A stretch of 64,000 nucleotides of DNA from Elymus sibiricus. Lineage: Eukaryota > Streptophyta > Magnoliopsida > Poales > Poaceae. Under the pieces are notes generated by a model. The model had not been told where the DNA came from. It made no database searches and worked only from the letters and a program-made list of their open reading frames with translations. A program made the translations under genes and the position numbers. Positions within the stretch are counted from its first letter, which is position 1. Every line of letters begins with the position of its first letter. Of the stretch, positions 12,880 through 24,699 are shown piece by piece. The stretch lies in assembly GCA_039707655.1 (NCBI GenBank), contig CM077671.1, forward strand, positions 365,206,720-365,270,719, written 5' to 3'.

Positions 12880-13640
12880 GACGCCCCCTCCCGCCCCCTT
12901 TGGTTGCCGCCTCATCGCCGCCGCCCCCTCCCCGCACCGCCGCCCCCTCCCCGCCACCCCCTCCCCACCGCCCCCTCCAAGCGGCGCCGCCACCTCCCCG
13001 CCCCCTCCCCGTCGCCCCCAAGGTGAATTTTTTTTTATTTATGTTAATTAGTTAGTTAGTTAATTAGTTTAGTTAGGTTAGTTAGTTAGGTCAGTTAGTT
13101 AGGTTAGTTTAGGTTAGTTAGTTAGGTTAGAAGAAAAAAAGAAGAAAAGAAGAAGGAAAAATTGAAAAAGGAAAAAGAAGAAGAAGAAGAAGAAGAAGAA
13201 AAAGAGAGAAGAAGAAGAAGAAGAGAGGAGGCGGAGGAGGAGGAGGAGGAGAAGAAGAAGAAGAAGAAGAAGAAGAAGAAGAAGAAGAAGAAAAAGGAAA
13301 GGAAAAAAAGAAGAAGTGGAAGAAGAAGCCACTGACCCCCGACCCCCGACGCCACTAACTCCCGACGGCACTGACCCCCGACCCCCGACACCTCTTCGGC
13401 CTTCCAGAGGCCGATGGGGTCATAGTTTTGTAAATTATGAGTTAGGTCATATATATATTCGGATTTTAGCTGTTATGAAAAAAACATCATATTTGTGTTG
13501 ATCGGGTGGATTTAAATGTGCAGTTGTTTCGTCGCTGCGAGGGTCTGCTGTTCGACGACCTTCCTGTGCGCTTGACGAGCTCCCCTGCGTTCGTGGGTGA
13601 GCACAAATGACATCTCCTCCCCCCCCCTTAATTTGCTCTG
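12880..13640 (+). other. Caspar 5' leader: C-rich tract, gttagttag and GAA repeats
   Basis: The region continues the CCGCC-rich leader broken at 1088, then has a (gttag)n tract at 13045-13130 and a purine (GAA)n tract at 13130-13315. Around 13525-13605 a GC-richer block (tcgtcgctgcgagggtctgctgttcgacg) is probably a first, non-coding or short exon of the transposase transcript, judging by similar leaders in CACTA elements. The long leucine/phenylalanine frames opposite the GAA tract are artefacts. Confidence 0.5.
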
Positions 13641-13713
13641 TTCCGGTCTTCGTGCCGATGAAACTGGCTAGCTATAGGTGTCTTCAATCATGCGTGACCA
13701 GTATGCGTCTCCC

Positions 13714-13779
13714 GTTCGAAAGGGAGGCATCTATAAATATGCATGTTTTTGCATATTTATAACCGTCATCCTTTCGAAT
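13714..13779. repeat. Short inverted repeat (hairpin 1) in the Caspar leader
   Basis: The arm ttcgaaaggGAGG...tataaatatgca (13714-13743) is mirrored by tgcatatttata...cctttcgaa (13750-13779) around a T-rich loop. It lies directly upstream of the larger hairpin at 13803-14018. Confidence 0.7.
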
Positions 13780-13802
13780 TGTCTAACGTTATCCATGGAC
13801 AG

Positions 13803-14018
13803 CCCGAGTATGTGTAGATTGGGTTCGTTTTCCCTTATGCTCTGCTCCGTATCCGATGCGGAATTTCGTCAGTGCCTCCCTGTTGTTCTCCGGGTACACA
13901 TCCTCTCTGCTTATTGCCGAGACGTGTATCAGGAGAACAGCGGGGAGGTGCTGCCGAAATTCTGCGTCGGATCCGGAGCAGAGCATGGGAAAACGAACCC
14001 AATCTACACATACTCGGG
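13803..14018. ncRNA. Long hairpin (hairpin 2), candidate small-RNA precursor in the CACTA leader
   Basis: The arm 13803-13902 is the imperfect reverse complement of 13921-14018, with about 18 bases between them. For example CCCGAGTATGTGTAGATTGG at 13803 is answered by its complement ending at 14018, and the TGCTCCG, TGCCTCC and GTACAC blocks follow in order. Mismatches and small bulges are scattered, as in young MIR-like foldbacks. It sits about 135 bp before the transposase start at 14152, so it would be transcribed with it. Rice miR820 is a precedent for a microRNA arising inside CACTA elements; this sequence is not identified as that one. Small-RNA production is inference. Confidence 0.6.
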
Positions 14019-15994
14019 TGGGATTAGGACCTATCTTTACCTATTAGCGTGTAGGTTGCATGGACGTAATAAAACTGACAAACTTGATTAACTGATGAAT
14101 ATAGATGATGAATTATATATATATTTCTTGTGTGTTTAGTAGGTAGGCAAGATGAGTGATCGTGCGTGGATGTACACCAGTCACCTTAGTCAGAAAGACA
14201 TGACCATTGAATGGTTAACAAAAACCAAGGGGTTTCTGAGAGCCGCATTTGCAAATGGCCAGGAAATAACCTGGTGCCCCTGTGTCCGGTGCGACAACCA
14301 TAAAAAGTGGACACGGGATGAAATGGGTAAACACTTGCAGAAGTGGGGTTTTACGCCTGATTATACGGTGTGGAGATTTCATGGTGAGTCTGCCCAACGT
14401 GCCAGAGCTGAGGTGGTTCATCGTCGCACCGACGAGCATGGTACCGGGATCGAAGACATGCTGCAAGACTGTGATGATGCTCGGGATTCGGACGATGAGA
14501 TGGAGGAATCTGCAATGGCCTTCTATGAAATGTTGGAGTCTTCAAAACGTCCTCTCCACGAGCACACTGAGCTTTGTGAGCTGGATGCCATCGCGCAAGT
14601 AATGGCTCTGAAGGCTCAGTTCAACCTTGGCAGAGAATGGTACGACGCGATGATGACAATATTTTGACGCTTTCTACCCAAATGCCATGTATTGCCTGCA
14701 AACCTGTACCAGTCGAACAAAATCCTACGTGCGCTTAAGATGCCCTATGAGAAGATAGATGCCTATGAGAATGGATGTGCCTTATTTAGGATTGAGTATG
14801 CAGGCTTGAACTATTGTCCCATTTGTAAGTCTTCCAGGTATGTTGTGGTAGACAACGGTATGGGTGAGAAGAGTCAGACCAAAATCCCAGTTAATGTTCT
14901 TCGGTATATGCCAATCATACCAAGACTTCAACGTCTTTTCATGGTCGAAGAGACGGCCAGACAGATGACGTGGCACAAATTGGGCAAAAGAACCGAACTA
15001 GATGCACATGGGAATCCGATGTTGGGAAACACTTCAGACGCTTTTGCGTGGAAGCACTTCCATGCATTACATAAGGATAACGCGGCAGATCCAAGGCATC
15101 CTCGAGTCGCCATCAACACGGATGGGTTCAATGTGTTTGGTATGATGGCAACCCAATACAGTTGTTGGCCTGTATTTGTCATTCCACTCAATCTCCCCCG
15201 GAGATATTATGAAAAAAAAGAACATTTTCTTGACGTTGATAATTCCAGGGCCCAACTATCCGGGGAAGAATATGAATGTGTACATGCAGCCGCTTAAGGA
15301 TGAATTGCAAGAAGCTTGGGATAATGGGATCAAGACATATGACGCCGCAACAAAACAAAACTTCAAAATGCATGTGTGGTACATGTACTCGACGCATGAC
15401 TTGCCGGCGTATGCGCTATTCGTTGGCTGGTGTGTGCATGGAAGGTTCCCGTGCCCCACATGCAAGGCATCTCTTCAGTTCCGTTGGCTGCAGGCGGTTC
15501 GCAAGTATTCTTGCTTCGACTTGCATAGACAGTTCCTGGATCCTGGCCATAAGTTCAGAAAAGACAAGAAGAATTTCATCAAAGGTAGAGTTGTCAAAAA
15601 CTCTACACCACCTGCATTGACAGGCCAACAGACCCTGGATCAGTTAAACGCTCTCGAGCCTGATCCAGAGCATCCAGGATATTTCAAAGGGTATAATTCG
15701 GAACACGCCTGGACTCACAAGATATGCTTGTGGGATCTGCCTTACTTTAAAGACCTCTTTTGCCCACACAACATCGACGTGATGCACACTGAAAAGAATA
15801 TCGCCGAGGACCTTTTTGGTACATTGTTCGGCATAGAGGGGAAGTCAAAGGATAATCCTAAGGCTAGAGTCGATCAGGAGGCTCTATGTGATAGACCGTT
15901 ACAAAACATGCGACAACAGAAAGGAAAGAAGAACTAGAGGAAGCCAAAGGCATGGTTCAATCTTGGTAGGCCAGCTATGAGGGAAATGATCTTG

Positions 15995-18900
15995 TGTAAC
16001 ACCCCAAAAATTTAATCATATTTTTATTAATTTAAAAATTGGCCAGAAATAAAACTTTATATTATTTTGCCCTTCTGCTTATTTCAGAACCTTATTTTTT
16101 AATAATTCTTCCCTCCAAGTATAGATTTGTGGAAAGTAAATTTGGTCTTGAATATTCTTATTCAATCGTATTTTTCCATTTACCATTTTATCAGGAATAA
16201 TTTTTATAATAAAACTTGCCTAGAATTAATTCTTTTAATAGAATTTTTAACTCTGAAAATATCCCTATTGCATTTCAACCTATTTAAATATTTCTTTAAA
16301 AATCCTACAAAAATTTGGAGATGTCAGGAGATGTGTAGGATTCACTTTTATGCAAAAACCTATTGGTGTCCTTTGTAATTTTTGAGCAAGGCAACCCCAT
16401 TTCTATTTTGGTCCTGTTTGGCAGTTTAAACTGCAACCCTAATTTCTTTTGCTCTAATGGCCATGAAATTTTTTCCTACTCCTAGTCCTTCGAACCAAAC
16501 CCTTAGGTCCAAGAGATCAACCCCATTTTCATCATTTTAGTGTGCCAAAACATCCTGTGTAGTTTATGTCCAGAATTGATTTTTCCCAAAACTTGCATTA
16601 TCAAGTTTTCTCTTTTTTCCAAACTAACCATGCTCATCTCATTCTCATCCAAGGAGACCCCACTCTGGAAAGTTTGGGTGCCAGAAAAGTCTTTTAGATG
16701 CCTCTGGCATTTTATCAAACACCTAGGGTGCATGGTCAGATTTGGCATGGTTCTAGCATTGCTTTGTAATCTTGCCCCTCTGGCCAAACCAGCATGTCCA
16801 ATAGTCCTCTCTATGCCCTTAACCCAACCCTGTTAACTGGTGTTTGCACCCAATCCCTCTAAGTTGCCCTGGCATTCTGTCGAGCAGGTGCTGGGCATGC
16901 TCAGAGCGCAAGCAGAGCGTGCGTATTGCACGCATCTGCCCGAGCCGCCGCAGCCACCTACCCTCGCCCCTTGGCTCTTCCCCAACCATAGAGCCACACC
17001 AGCGTCCCTTGCAGACCGCTAGCGCCACCCCGACCGCCTCCCCGCACCTCGCAGCGCCGCCGTTGTAGCTCCTTGGCGGCTTGCCGTCGGTCTTAGCCAT
17101 CCCTGCCGTTGCCAGCGCCGCCCAAGCCACCCGCCCTCGCCAGCTACCCCCTGGAGCAGCACCGCTCGTGTCCTGTAGCCCCGTCGCCAGCCATTCGTTG
17201 CCACGTCGCCGACGAGCCAGCCGCTAGCCGCCATCGCCGCCTGCTGTGGTCGGTGCCATACGGGCCACCTGGTGCGCCCCCGAGCCCTCCAGCTCGTCGT
17301 TCTCATCGCCAGCCTCGTCCTCATCCCCGACATGCTCAGCCAGCCAGCCCCACCTCCCCTGTTCAGCAATAGTGCCGCCGCCGTGCTTATCTTCGGCCTT
17401 CGGTGAACCGACCTTGGCCGGCTGTATAAAGCCCCTTCTCGTTGCACCTCCTGCCTCAGACAGCTCCGGCCCTCCCTCTTAGGTACGCCCGAGCGCCCAA
17501 TCCACCAGTAGCCATCGTCTCCCTCACCTCCGGTCGTGAAGCTCGCCAGCGCCTCTTGGTCAAATTCAGCGCGACCTCAGCTGCTCCCCCTCCTTTCTCT
17601 CCTCCAACGGCCCCTTCTCGGCCTCACAAAACCGTAGCTCCGCTCAATTTCATTCGGGAGCCGCCGCGAGCGAAGGTTGCTGTGCAACCGATGCCACCGT
17701 CCGCCAGAGGGCTCGCCGTCGGTGACTCCTTGCCTCTTTCCGGACGTGGAAACCTCCGGGGGAACCATCTAGGCCCCCTGTATCCATTCGCATGTCCAGG
17801 ACCGTTTGGAGAGCCGCCGTTCGCCGGCGAGGGCCGCCGGGAGCCGTGCTCCGTCGGTTGAAGGAAGGAGAAGGCGGGGTGGACCGGGTCAAATCTGACC
17901 AGTGGCCCCGCGGGTCCACTGTCAGCGACCAGTAGGTCACAGCCGCCCGATTGAGTGGAAGCGCATTTCCCAGAGTACGTTTTCACCGCTTGAAAGCATA
18001 TTCTTACGAATCGTTTCCTTTTTCCTCTGATTTATTAAAAATTCAGATTTGACTAAACTTTGACCAGCTATATCTTTTTAACCACAACTTCAAATTAATT
18101 GATTCTTTCTCTGTTGTCACTCAAATTTCAACTAGTTTATATACATATTTATTTCAAAAATATCCCAACAACTTTTTTGCGCTATTTTGGAAATGTGTGT
18201 TGATTCAAATAACTTCAAAATAGGAAAAATGGAGGGAAGAATACTTTCAAAAAATTTGGAGTGCACCCCACCCTTCTACAACCCCAAGGCAAGCATCTTG
18301 AACACTGATATGATATTTTGTTGGTTGATTGCTTGCTAGGAGAAGTAAGCCATGTTTATGTCGCATGAAATAATGGGTTTTGCATATGATGATAAGTCAT
18401 GCATGAATGCATATGATGAAAGGTTTATTTGCTGTGATCATGTGCTATACATGAGAAGTGGTTACTTCCTCATGCCACGTATGCCTGAGCTGGTCCGGAC
18501 AAACTTTGGGGAGAAGTTTCGTCGTGGATAAAGTATGACCGGGAAAACTGGTATCTCGTGGTGACGAGAGAAATCAGTGAGGGCATGACGAGGCATGATG
18601 GGTGGTGACCCTGTTGGTGATTGAACAGAAGTATATGCTATGCTAACCTTTGCAGGGAAAGTTGAACCTCCTGAGTCGACCGTAGATCAAGTCTTGTACC
18701 AGTAACCCCAATACTTGAATCGTGCTACCACTTGTCCCTGCCACGGGTAGGGTATGGTCGAGTAAGTCGTCAAACCCTTTCCTTGCACACACCGTACAGA
18801 GAGGCCATATTGAAAGATACCACTGATCCTGGTAGGCATGTCACTTGGTCCGGGGGCATGGGTGTTTCCGGCTGGGGCCGAGAGGGGGGCACCCCTTAGT

Positions 18901-20239
18901 AGCACGCGATATAAATTTGATCCCATGCTAATCGAGGTTGTAGCCTCCCCACTTAGAGTTTTGCTTAACAAGTGTCGTGGGTGATTCCAGGCACCGGTAA
19001 GTTAAGCTGGTGTGTGCGGGTCAGGTGTGTTTTCAACTTAAAGACCGTAAGCGGAATTAGTCCCGGTGGACTAAAGGAATCCGTTACTCATGGGTAAAGA
19101 GTACACCCTCTGCAGAGTATACATCTGTTCGAATAGCCGTGTCCGCGGTTAAGGACTACAGTCTGGGATAGGTCAAGTGTCGGTCTTAGAGTCGGTCTTT
19201 GGAGGAAAACTTTCAAACCAGAACTTTGGTCATGAATGGTGACAAATGATATCTATGATTATTATTGTTATGGACTAACCACTTCTATTATGTGAATTGT
19301 GGAGTATCACCTGGGATGGTCCTACCTCCTGGATACTCCTGCTATTATATATTTATAAGCCCTTTATGTGGCGTCGCTCAGACGCCCAACTGTGGCATGC
19401 TTGTTATTTATGTTCATTATAAGCCCTTTATGTGGCGTCGCTCAGACGCCTGACTGTGGCACGCTTGTTATTTATTTTCATTATAAGCCCTTTATGTGGC
19501 GTCGCTCAGATGCCCGACTGTGGCACGCTTGTTATTTATTTTCATTATAAGCCCTTTATGTGGCGTCGCTCGGACGCCCGACTGTGGCACGCTCGTTATT
19601 TATTTTCACTATAAGCTCTTTATGCGGCGTCGCTCAGACGCCCGACTGAGGCATGTTTTATATTCTTACTATTTCGAGGCGTCGCTCCAGACACCTGATT
19701 GGATCATTTTATTTTCATTCTCTGATTGCTTATTTATTTTTATATGAGTATCTACTTACCTGCATCATGAATTTATCTTGAGAATGATTGAATGATCATA
19801 AATTATTTCAGTGCATGATTACCACCTGACATATTGTATCTGTTTTCATGATGTTTGCGAGTACATTCAAAGTACTCACTGGCTTGTCCCTGGCTATTGT
19901 CTTGGCCAGATCGCGTATTTGTAGAGGAGCACGATGATGACAGCCCCGGAACCTAGGCACCGAAGGTAGCAGCCGCGCGAGATAGGAGTTATCCAGGTCA
20001 GCTGTTCCTATGGGAAATGGAGTCCCATAGACGCTGAAGATCCACGAACCGCTTCCGCCATCAACCATTAGCAACCCTTGTTGTACTCCATATACCACAA
20101 TGGTCTTGTACTTCAGATTTTGTAATTTTCTTGGATTTCTGTATCAAGAATGTGTCCACCAGCTAACAGTAATCCTGGGGCTGGTGAGCACAAGGGCCAG
20201 TTACTGGGAAAATTATATCCTGGAAAGCCGGTCCTGACA
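15995..20239. mobile_element. Solo LTR, 4.2 kb (TGTAACACC...CA), inserted in the transposase
   Basis: Begins TGTAACACCCC and ends GTCCTGACA, flanked by the perfect 5-bp TSD tcttg (15990-15994, 20240-20244). There is no internal second copy of either end, no PBS or PPT and no retroviral-type protein, so it is a single long LTR rather than a full element. It resembles 43522-47896: same start, and shared blocks 'ctctgcagagt...ttcgaatagcc' near 19110 and 'gcgagtacattcaaagtactcac' near 19858. LTRs above 4 kb are known in Triticeae LARD/Sukkula-type and related gypsy groups; the family name is left open. A C-rich block spans 16840-17870. Confidence 0.8.
19350..19680. repeat. 64-bp tandem repeat, about five copies, in the solo LTR
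   Basis: The unit containing CCCTTTATGTGGCGTCGCTC recurs with its ATG at 19368, 19432, 19496, 19560 and (as atgcgg) 19624, a constant 64-bp period, followed by a partial sixth unit near 19675. Copies differ by one to three substitutions. There are no spacers, so it is a simple minisatellite. Confidence 0.9.
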
Positions 20240-22199
20240 TCTTGTGGGTGAAAATGCAGTTGATGTTCTACGATGGGTATGCAGCGAATCTAAAGAGGGG
20301 AGCGAGTCTTGACAAATTGAAAATATTTGGTCTCAAGAGTCATGATTGGCACATATGGCTTGAGCGGGTAATGTCGGTGATGTTGCGTGGCTTTATCCCT
20401 GAGGATGAATGTCTAGTACTGGCAGAGCTGAGCTATTTCTTCCGTGCTCTTTGTGTGAAAGAACTATCGCCTGACGTGCTAGATGAACTGGAAAAGTTGG
20501 CGCCGGAGTTGATCTGCAAGTTAGAAAAGATCTGTCCACCGGGCTTCTTTAATCCAATGCAGCATTTGATTTTGCATCTCCCAACCGAGGCAAGATTGGG
20601 TGGGCCCATGCAAAATCGTTGGTGCTTTGCAACTGAGAGGATGCAGAAGACGCTTCAAGCAAAATGTAAAAATAAACGTAGAATTGAAGCATCGATGGCC
20701 GAGGCATTCATTACTGAGGAGGCGGCAAACTTCGTGACAGCACACTACGAAGCCAAGAATCGTCATTTGCATAATCCGAAGCCTCGGTATAATGATGGCG
20801 ACCGTGAAAAAGGTCGATCCAACCTCAGCCTATTCAAAGGGAAGCTCGCACCAGCCGGTGCTTCGAAAGCAATAGCGTTGGATGTCGAAGAATGGCGGAC
20901 CATTTCATTGTATATCTTCAACAACCTAATAGAAGTGCGGCCGTACATCGACTAAGTTCTCGGTACATTGTTTCGCAACTTCTAATTCCTTTGAACTGCT
21001 CTTATTCCCGAATATGTGATACAGTCGATACGTCGCCAAATTCTCGGATGGAGCGGTGATCCAAAAGGATTCCATCGAAGAGTATGAGCTTCTGGCAAAG
21101 CATGGAGGCGGCTATCCCGGATTCATCTCTTGGTTCAAACAAACGGTAATTTCCATTAGACCATTTCATTTCTTCGTCTAGTTTGCGGCTAATGCAACAA
21201 TCCTATCGTATTAAACTTGTAGGCTAATTCAGAGTCTATGGACGCCAAATTGAGACAAGTCGCTAATGGTTTTGACTATAAGGTCCATTCATTTGACAAA
21301 TACGACATCAACGGGTATCGCTTTCGTACGTTTGGCAAAGAGCTATCTATGGCCGACCGAAAGTCTACAAATTGTTGTGTCTCTGCTTTTGGCGAAGGAG
21401 GTGTCGAGTATTGTGGAAGAGTTGAAGCAATTTAAGAACTTATATTCTTTGGTGAAAACCCACCAAACGTCGTAGTCTTCAAATGTTATTGGTTCCAGCC
21501 GAAGGAGACTAGAAGGACTCATGAACCTATAGGGCTAGTCGAAATCATACAAAGCACCCATTTAGATGTTCCCGATGTCTATATTACGGCTCAACAGGCG
21601 ACCCAAGTTTTCTATCTACCATGGGCCTGCCAAACTGATCCAAATCTGAATGGTTGGGATGTCGTTTATGATGTGCCGCCACGTTTTAGGCCACCTCACC
21701 TCAATGAAGATGATTATGAACCTCACATTAACCCAGACACATATGAAGGAGAATTCTTCCAAGAAACACGTCTTTCCAAAAAATGTTTCAAGAACCGCTC
21801 TACTTCACCCCAGAACATTGAAGTAGACAGCGACAGTGAATCCGACTTCACCCCTGAGCCGGAACAAGAAGAGACGGAAGAAGAAGAGGTTACTGCTGCG
21901 GATGACCTCTCAATGCTTGACCGTTACATAAACGAGGCCTTCCACATGTTGTTCCCGATAGTGATGATGATGATGCATTTATTGATGATAGTGATGATGA
22001 TGATGCATTTATTGATCCCGGAGCATATATAGACGATGAAGATTATTATTAGTTCATGTCAGGTATTATTCAATTTTTATTATATACATGATGTCGATAC
22101 ACTCAAATTATATATATACATATTATTATTCATGTCGGTATTCAATTTTTTTATGTTGTACTAAGTTCGTTTACTCATTGTCATGGCAGGTGTTGAAAG

Positions 22200-24692
22200 A
22201 TGGTGGGCGCGGGTCGAGAGCGATCCGAGGCTCCTTCGTCGGCACGTGGTGGGAGGGGTACTTCCATTCCCCCCCAAACTCTCTGGAGAGCATTGTACGA
22301 CAGTATTGGGACACCCGAGGGCGCTTCTTCGTCGGCGAAGTTGCCCACCGGGAGAGGAGGTCGGGGGAAGAAGAGAGCTCCTAAAGGTACACGTGGTGGC
22401 CGCGGGAGAGGTAGGAAGGCTGCTACGCCTTCCTCGCCGCCACCCCCAGCTGATTAACCCGAGCACAGGACTGCTACGGTGGACCCGTCTAAGGTGGATG
22501 CTACAAGGACTCCTGTCCATGAGCCTCGGGTCGACGACCCTTCTGTCCCAGACGCTTCGACCCGTGGGACTCCTGTGACAGACGCTTCGTCCTACGAGAC
22601 TCCACACGCTTCGACCGGATGGGATACCTGGCCGGATCTGCATCAGCCGGAGCCAAGTGGCCATGCTGATGGTGGCGGGGATCAGTTTTCTGATAGCGGG
22701 GACGAGGTGGTTGAGGGGGCCACCGTCTACCAACGTGGGTGTACACGGCTCCCGCTCGTGCCGGCGACCCGCGAGCAGAGGTGGCGGATTAGGCCTGAAA
22801 AGGAGAAGTAAGTGCATTTACTCTTTTTAAACCTTTTTCCTTCACATTTCTTCACATATCTAATGCGTTGGCTCTGTCATACTGCAGGGGTTGGATTCAC
22901 GCCAAGGATGTCCGCAGGCCCAACTCCATCCTTGGTGTGATTTTACGGCATAACTTCCCGGGGTTTGTCACGTTGCCCAGCGAGGGTAAGCTTCCAGAGT
23001 TAGGATTGAACTGGGAGCACTACTTGGCTGCCCCGGCCCCGCCGGAGGAGATGATCGACGATGTGTTGTGCCACACGAGGGCCGAAATGGTGATCAGAAA
23101 GTTCTGGGTAATTTCTCCTTTACACAATAAAAAATCAATAGTAGCTAGTTATTGTACTAATCAGTGTTGTCTCGTTTGATTGTAGACCTTCTACAGGTGT
23201 GAGGAGGGATACGAGGAGGCCGCAGCAAAGGTTATCGATGACGAGTGCAGGTGCCTACTACAGAACTTACGGCATGAGGCTCAGGTACAGGCTATTCGAG
23301 ACTACTACGCCTCGCGGCGTATTAAGAAGGACAAGTCATCGTGCCACGAAAAATTTCTGCACAAGGAGCAGTACATGAAGGTAATTACCTATTCTTAAGG
23401 CCTTGTACTTAGTTTCCTTGCTTTGATTCGTAGGCGTAGCTCTCAAATTTCTCTTTACTAACTTAGGTTCCCTCGAGATGGTGTGCGGATAAGATGGATT
23501 GTTGGGAGGCGTTGGTGAATGAGTGGTGCTCTGACGAATGGCGAGCCGTCCACGACGATGCCAAGGAACGACGTGCCCAAATGGAAGGTGTGCCACACCA
23601 TCAAGGCAGCGCCAACTTATTTCAGTTCGGGCGGAACTGGGTATGTGGTTTGCTTCATGATTCCTGCAATTCATTCTTGATGCTAGCTTGACCCCTTTAT
23701 TAATACTTTGTTCCTCTCTCGTAGGCGCATTACAATAAGACTGAGGTGCCACAGGTGTACGACCTCTATGCCATGGCCCATACTGCCTCGTACAAGAAGG
23801 CCAAGGCATTCTCTGAGTCTGACCTCGATAATCCCAAGAACTTCACCAACATCTCCTCCCACAGCAAGCTCGTGAGGTACAGAGATGTGGGGAAGGCGGT
23901 GAATGGGGAGGACTTCAACCCGAGCCAGCATCCTATTGATCCAGATCCGGTGATGATAGCTGGCGGCGGGAGGCCCCATGGCCATATAGCCATTGGAGAT
24001 GGACTTATACGGTCTTCGCGCACTCTCCGGCAGATCAAGGCGCGCCAAACGAGCTCCTGTCCTGAGATAACGCCTCGTCCATGGCCAGTCCAGCTCGCCA
24101 TCGAGGTTTGTCATACTGACTCATATAGCTTTCCTCCATTACATTGGTTGTGCGAACAAAGATGATTACAATGCTAACGAGGAGTTGTGTTGCAGGTTGC
24201 TCTGCAGAAAGAGAGAGAGGCAACCGAGGCGCTTCTGGTGAAACAGGCCCGGCAGGCGGCGGAGGAGAAGAGGGATTTGGAGGAGAGGATGGCTAGGTTG
24301 TTGGAGGTGGAGAGGGAACGGAACGATGCGTCTCACCGGGCCATGTAGGAGCTCCTCGTGGTAAGTTTCTTCTTCATATTAGCCAAATCATGCACTACAT
24401 GTTCGTTTCATTAATAACCAATATGATTGACTTGTCAAAACCAAATGTGCAGTCTTTGTGTGAGAAGACCGGCCAGACCCCTCCACCGATGCCAGTCATT
24501 ACCACGGCTGGAACAGTGAGTTTCATTTCAATGTTCATTAGTTACTAGTCTTAACATTTCAGCGTCATCATGCTAACGCAAATGATCTTTGGTGCAGCAT
24601 AACTCCCAAGCCGCATCGCACGATCCTACTCCAGGGCCAAGTAGTGCTCCAGGTGACACCGGCCCGAGCAACCCCGATGCTTCACCTCCGTG
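22200..24692 (+). pseudogene. Second CACTA gene, Transposase_24 (Ptta/En/Spm)-like, ~8 exons
   Basis: A glycine/arginine-rich N-terminus starts MVGAGRERSEAPSS at 22200. After a TAA at 22455 the same frame continues to about 22810. Exons bounded by GT-AG then follow: 22888-23107, about 23186-23380, 23467-23640, 23725-24104, 24196-24360, 24452-24515 and 24598-24692. Recognisable blocks are GVILRHNFPG, RCEEGYEEA, WEALVNEWCSDEWR, KERRAQM and HTASYKKAKAFSE, then a coiled coil (REATEALLVKQARQAAEEKR). This arrangement is that of plant Transposase_24 proteins, counterparts of the En/Spm TNPA product thought to bind the subterminal repeats. The in-frame TAA (22455) and a TAG in the coiled-coil exon (24346) indicate decay, unless splicing avoids them. 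Confidence 0.7.
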
Positions 24693-24699
24693 ATGACGA

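Larger units (their letters stand above)
14152..22052 (+). pseudogene. CACTA TNP2-type transposase gene, broken and split by a solo LTR
   Basis: Starts MSDRAWMYTSHL at 14152. The first ~80 residues form a Transpos_assoc-type domain (CPCVRCDN cysteines, RWGF-like block). From 14692 comes the Transposase_21 (tnp2) region with CPICKSSRY, MTWHKLGKR, then IIPGPNYPGKNMNVYMQPL, HGRFPCPTC and the NIDVMHTEKN block. After the solo LTR (15995-20239) the frame resumes at once and holds a DUF4218-like part (LRGFIPEDE, HLPTEARLGGPMQNRWCF). Later exons (21025-21145; from 21223) give a DUF4216-like part (FDKYDINGYRFRTFG, VVFKCYWF) and an acidic tail ending at 22052. Defects seen: TGA 14665, a one-base frameshift near 15195, TAG 15935, the LTR insertion, TAA 20953, TAA 21433 and a frameshift near 21950. 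It would have catalysed cut-and-paste transposition. Confidence 0.85.

Noticed and set aside
13114..13391. Poly-leucine and poly-phenylalanine reading frames
   Set aside because: They are the complement of a (GAA)n microsatellite, not a protein.
13678..14091. A plus-strand protein across the leader hairpin
   Set aside because: Its two halves are mirror translations of the inverted repeat (similar peptides appear on both strands), so it is a foldback and not a coding region.
16819..17986. Several overlapping GC-rich frames in the solo LTR
   Set aside because: Overlapping frames on both strands with biased composition, no start context or domain, inside a non-coding LTR.
19350..19680. CRISPR-like array
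   Set aside because: Units are contiguous with no unique spacers, in plant nuclear transposon DNA.
19265..19747. Repetitive peptide frames (MASLRRLTVAR... type)
   Set aside because: Produced by the 64-bp minisatellite, whose period is not a multiple of three, so each frame is short and staggered.
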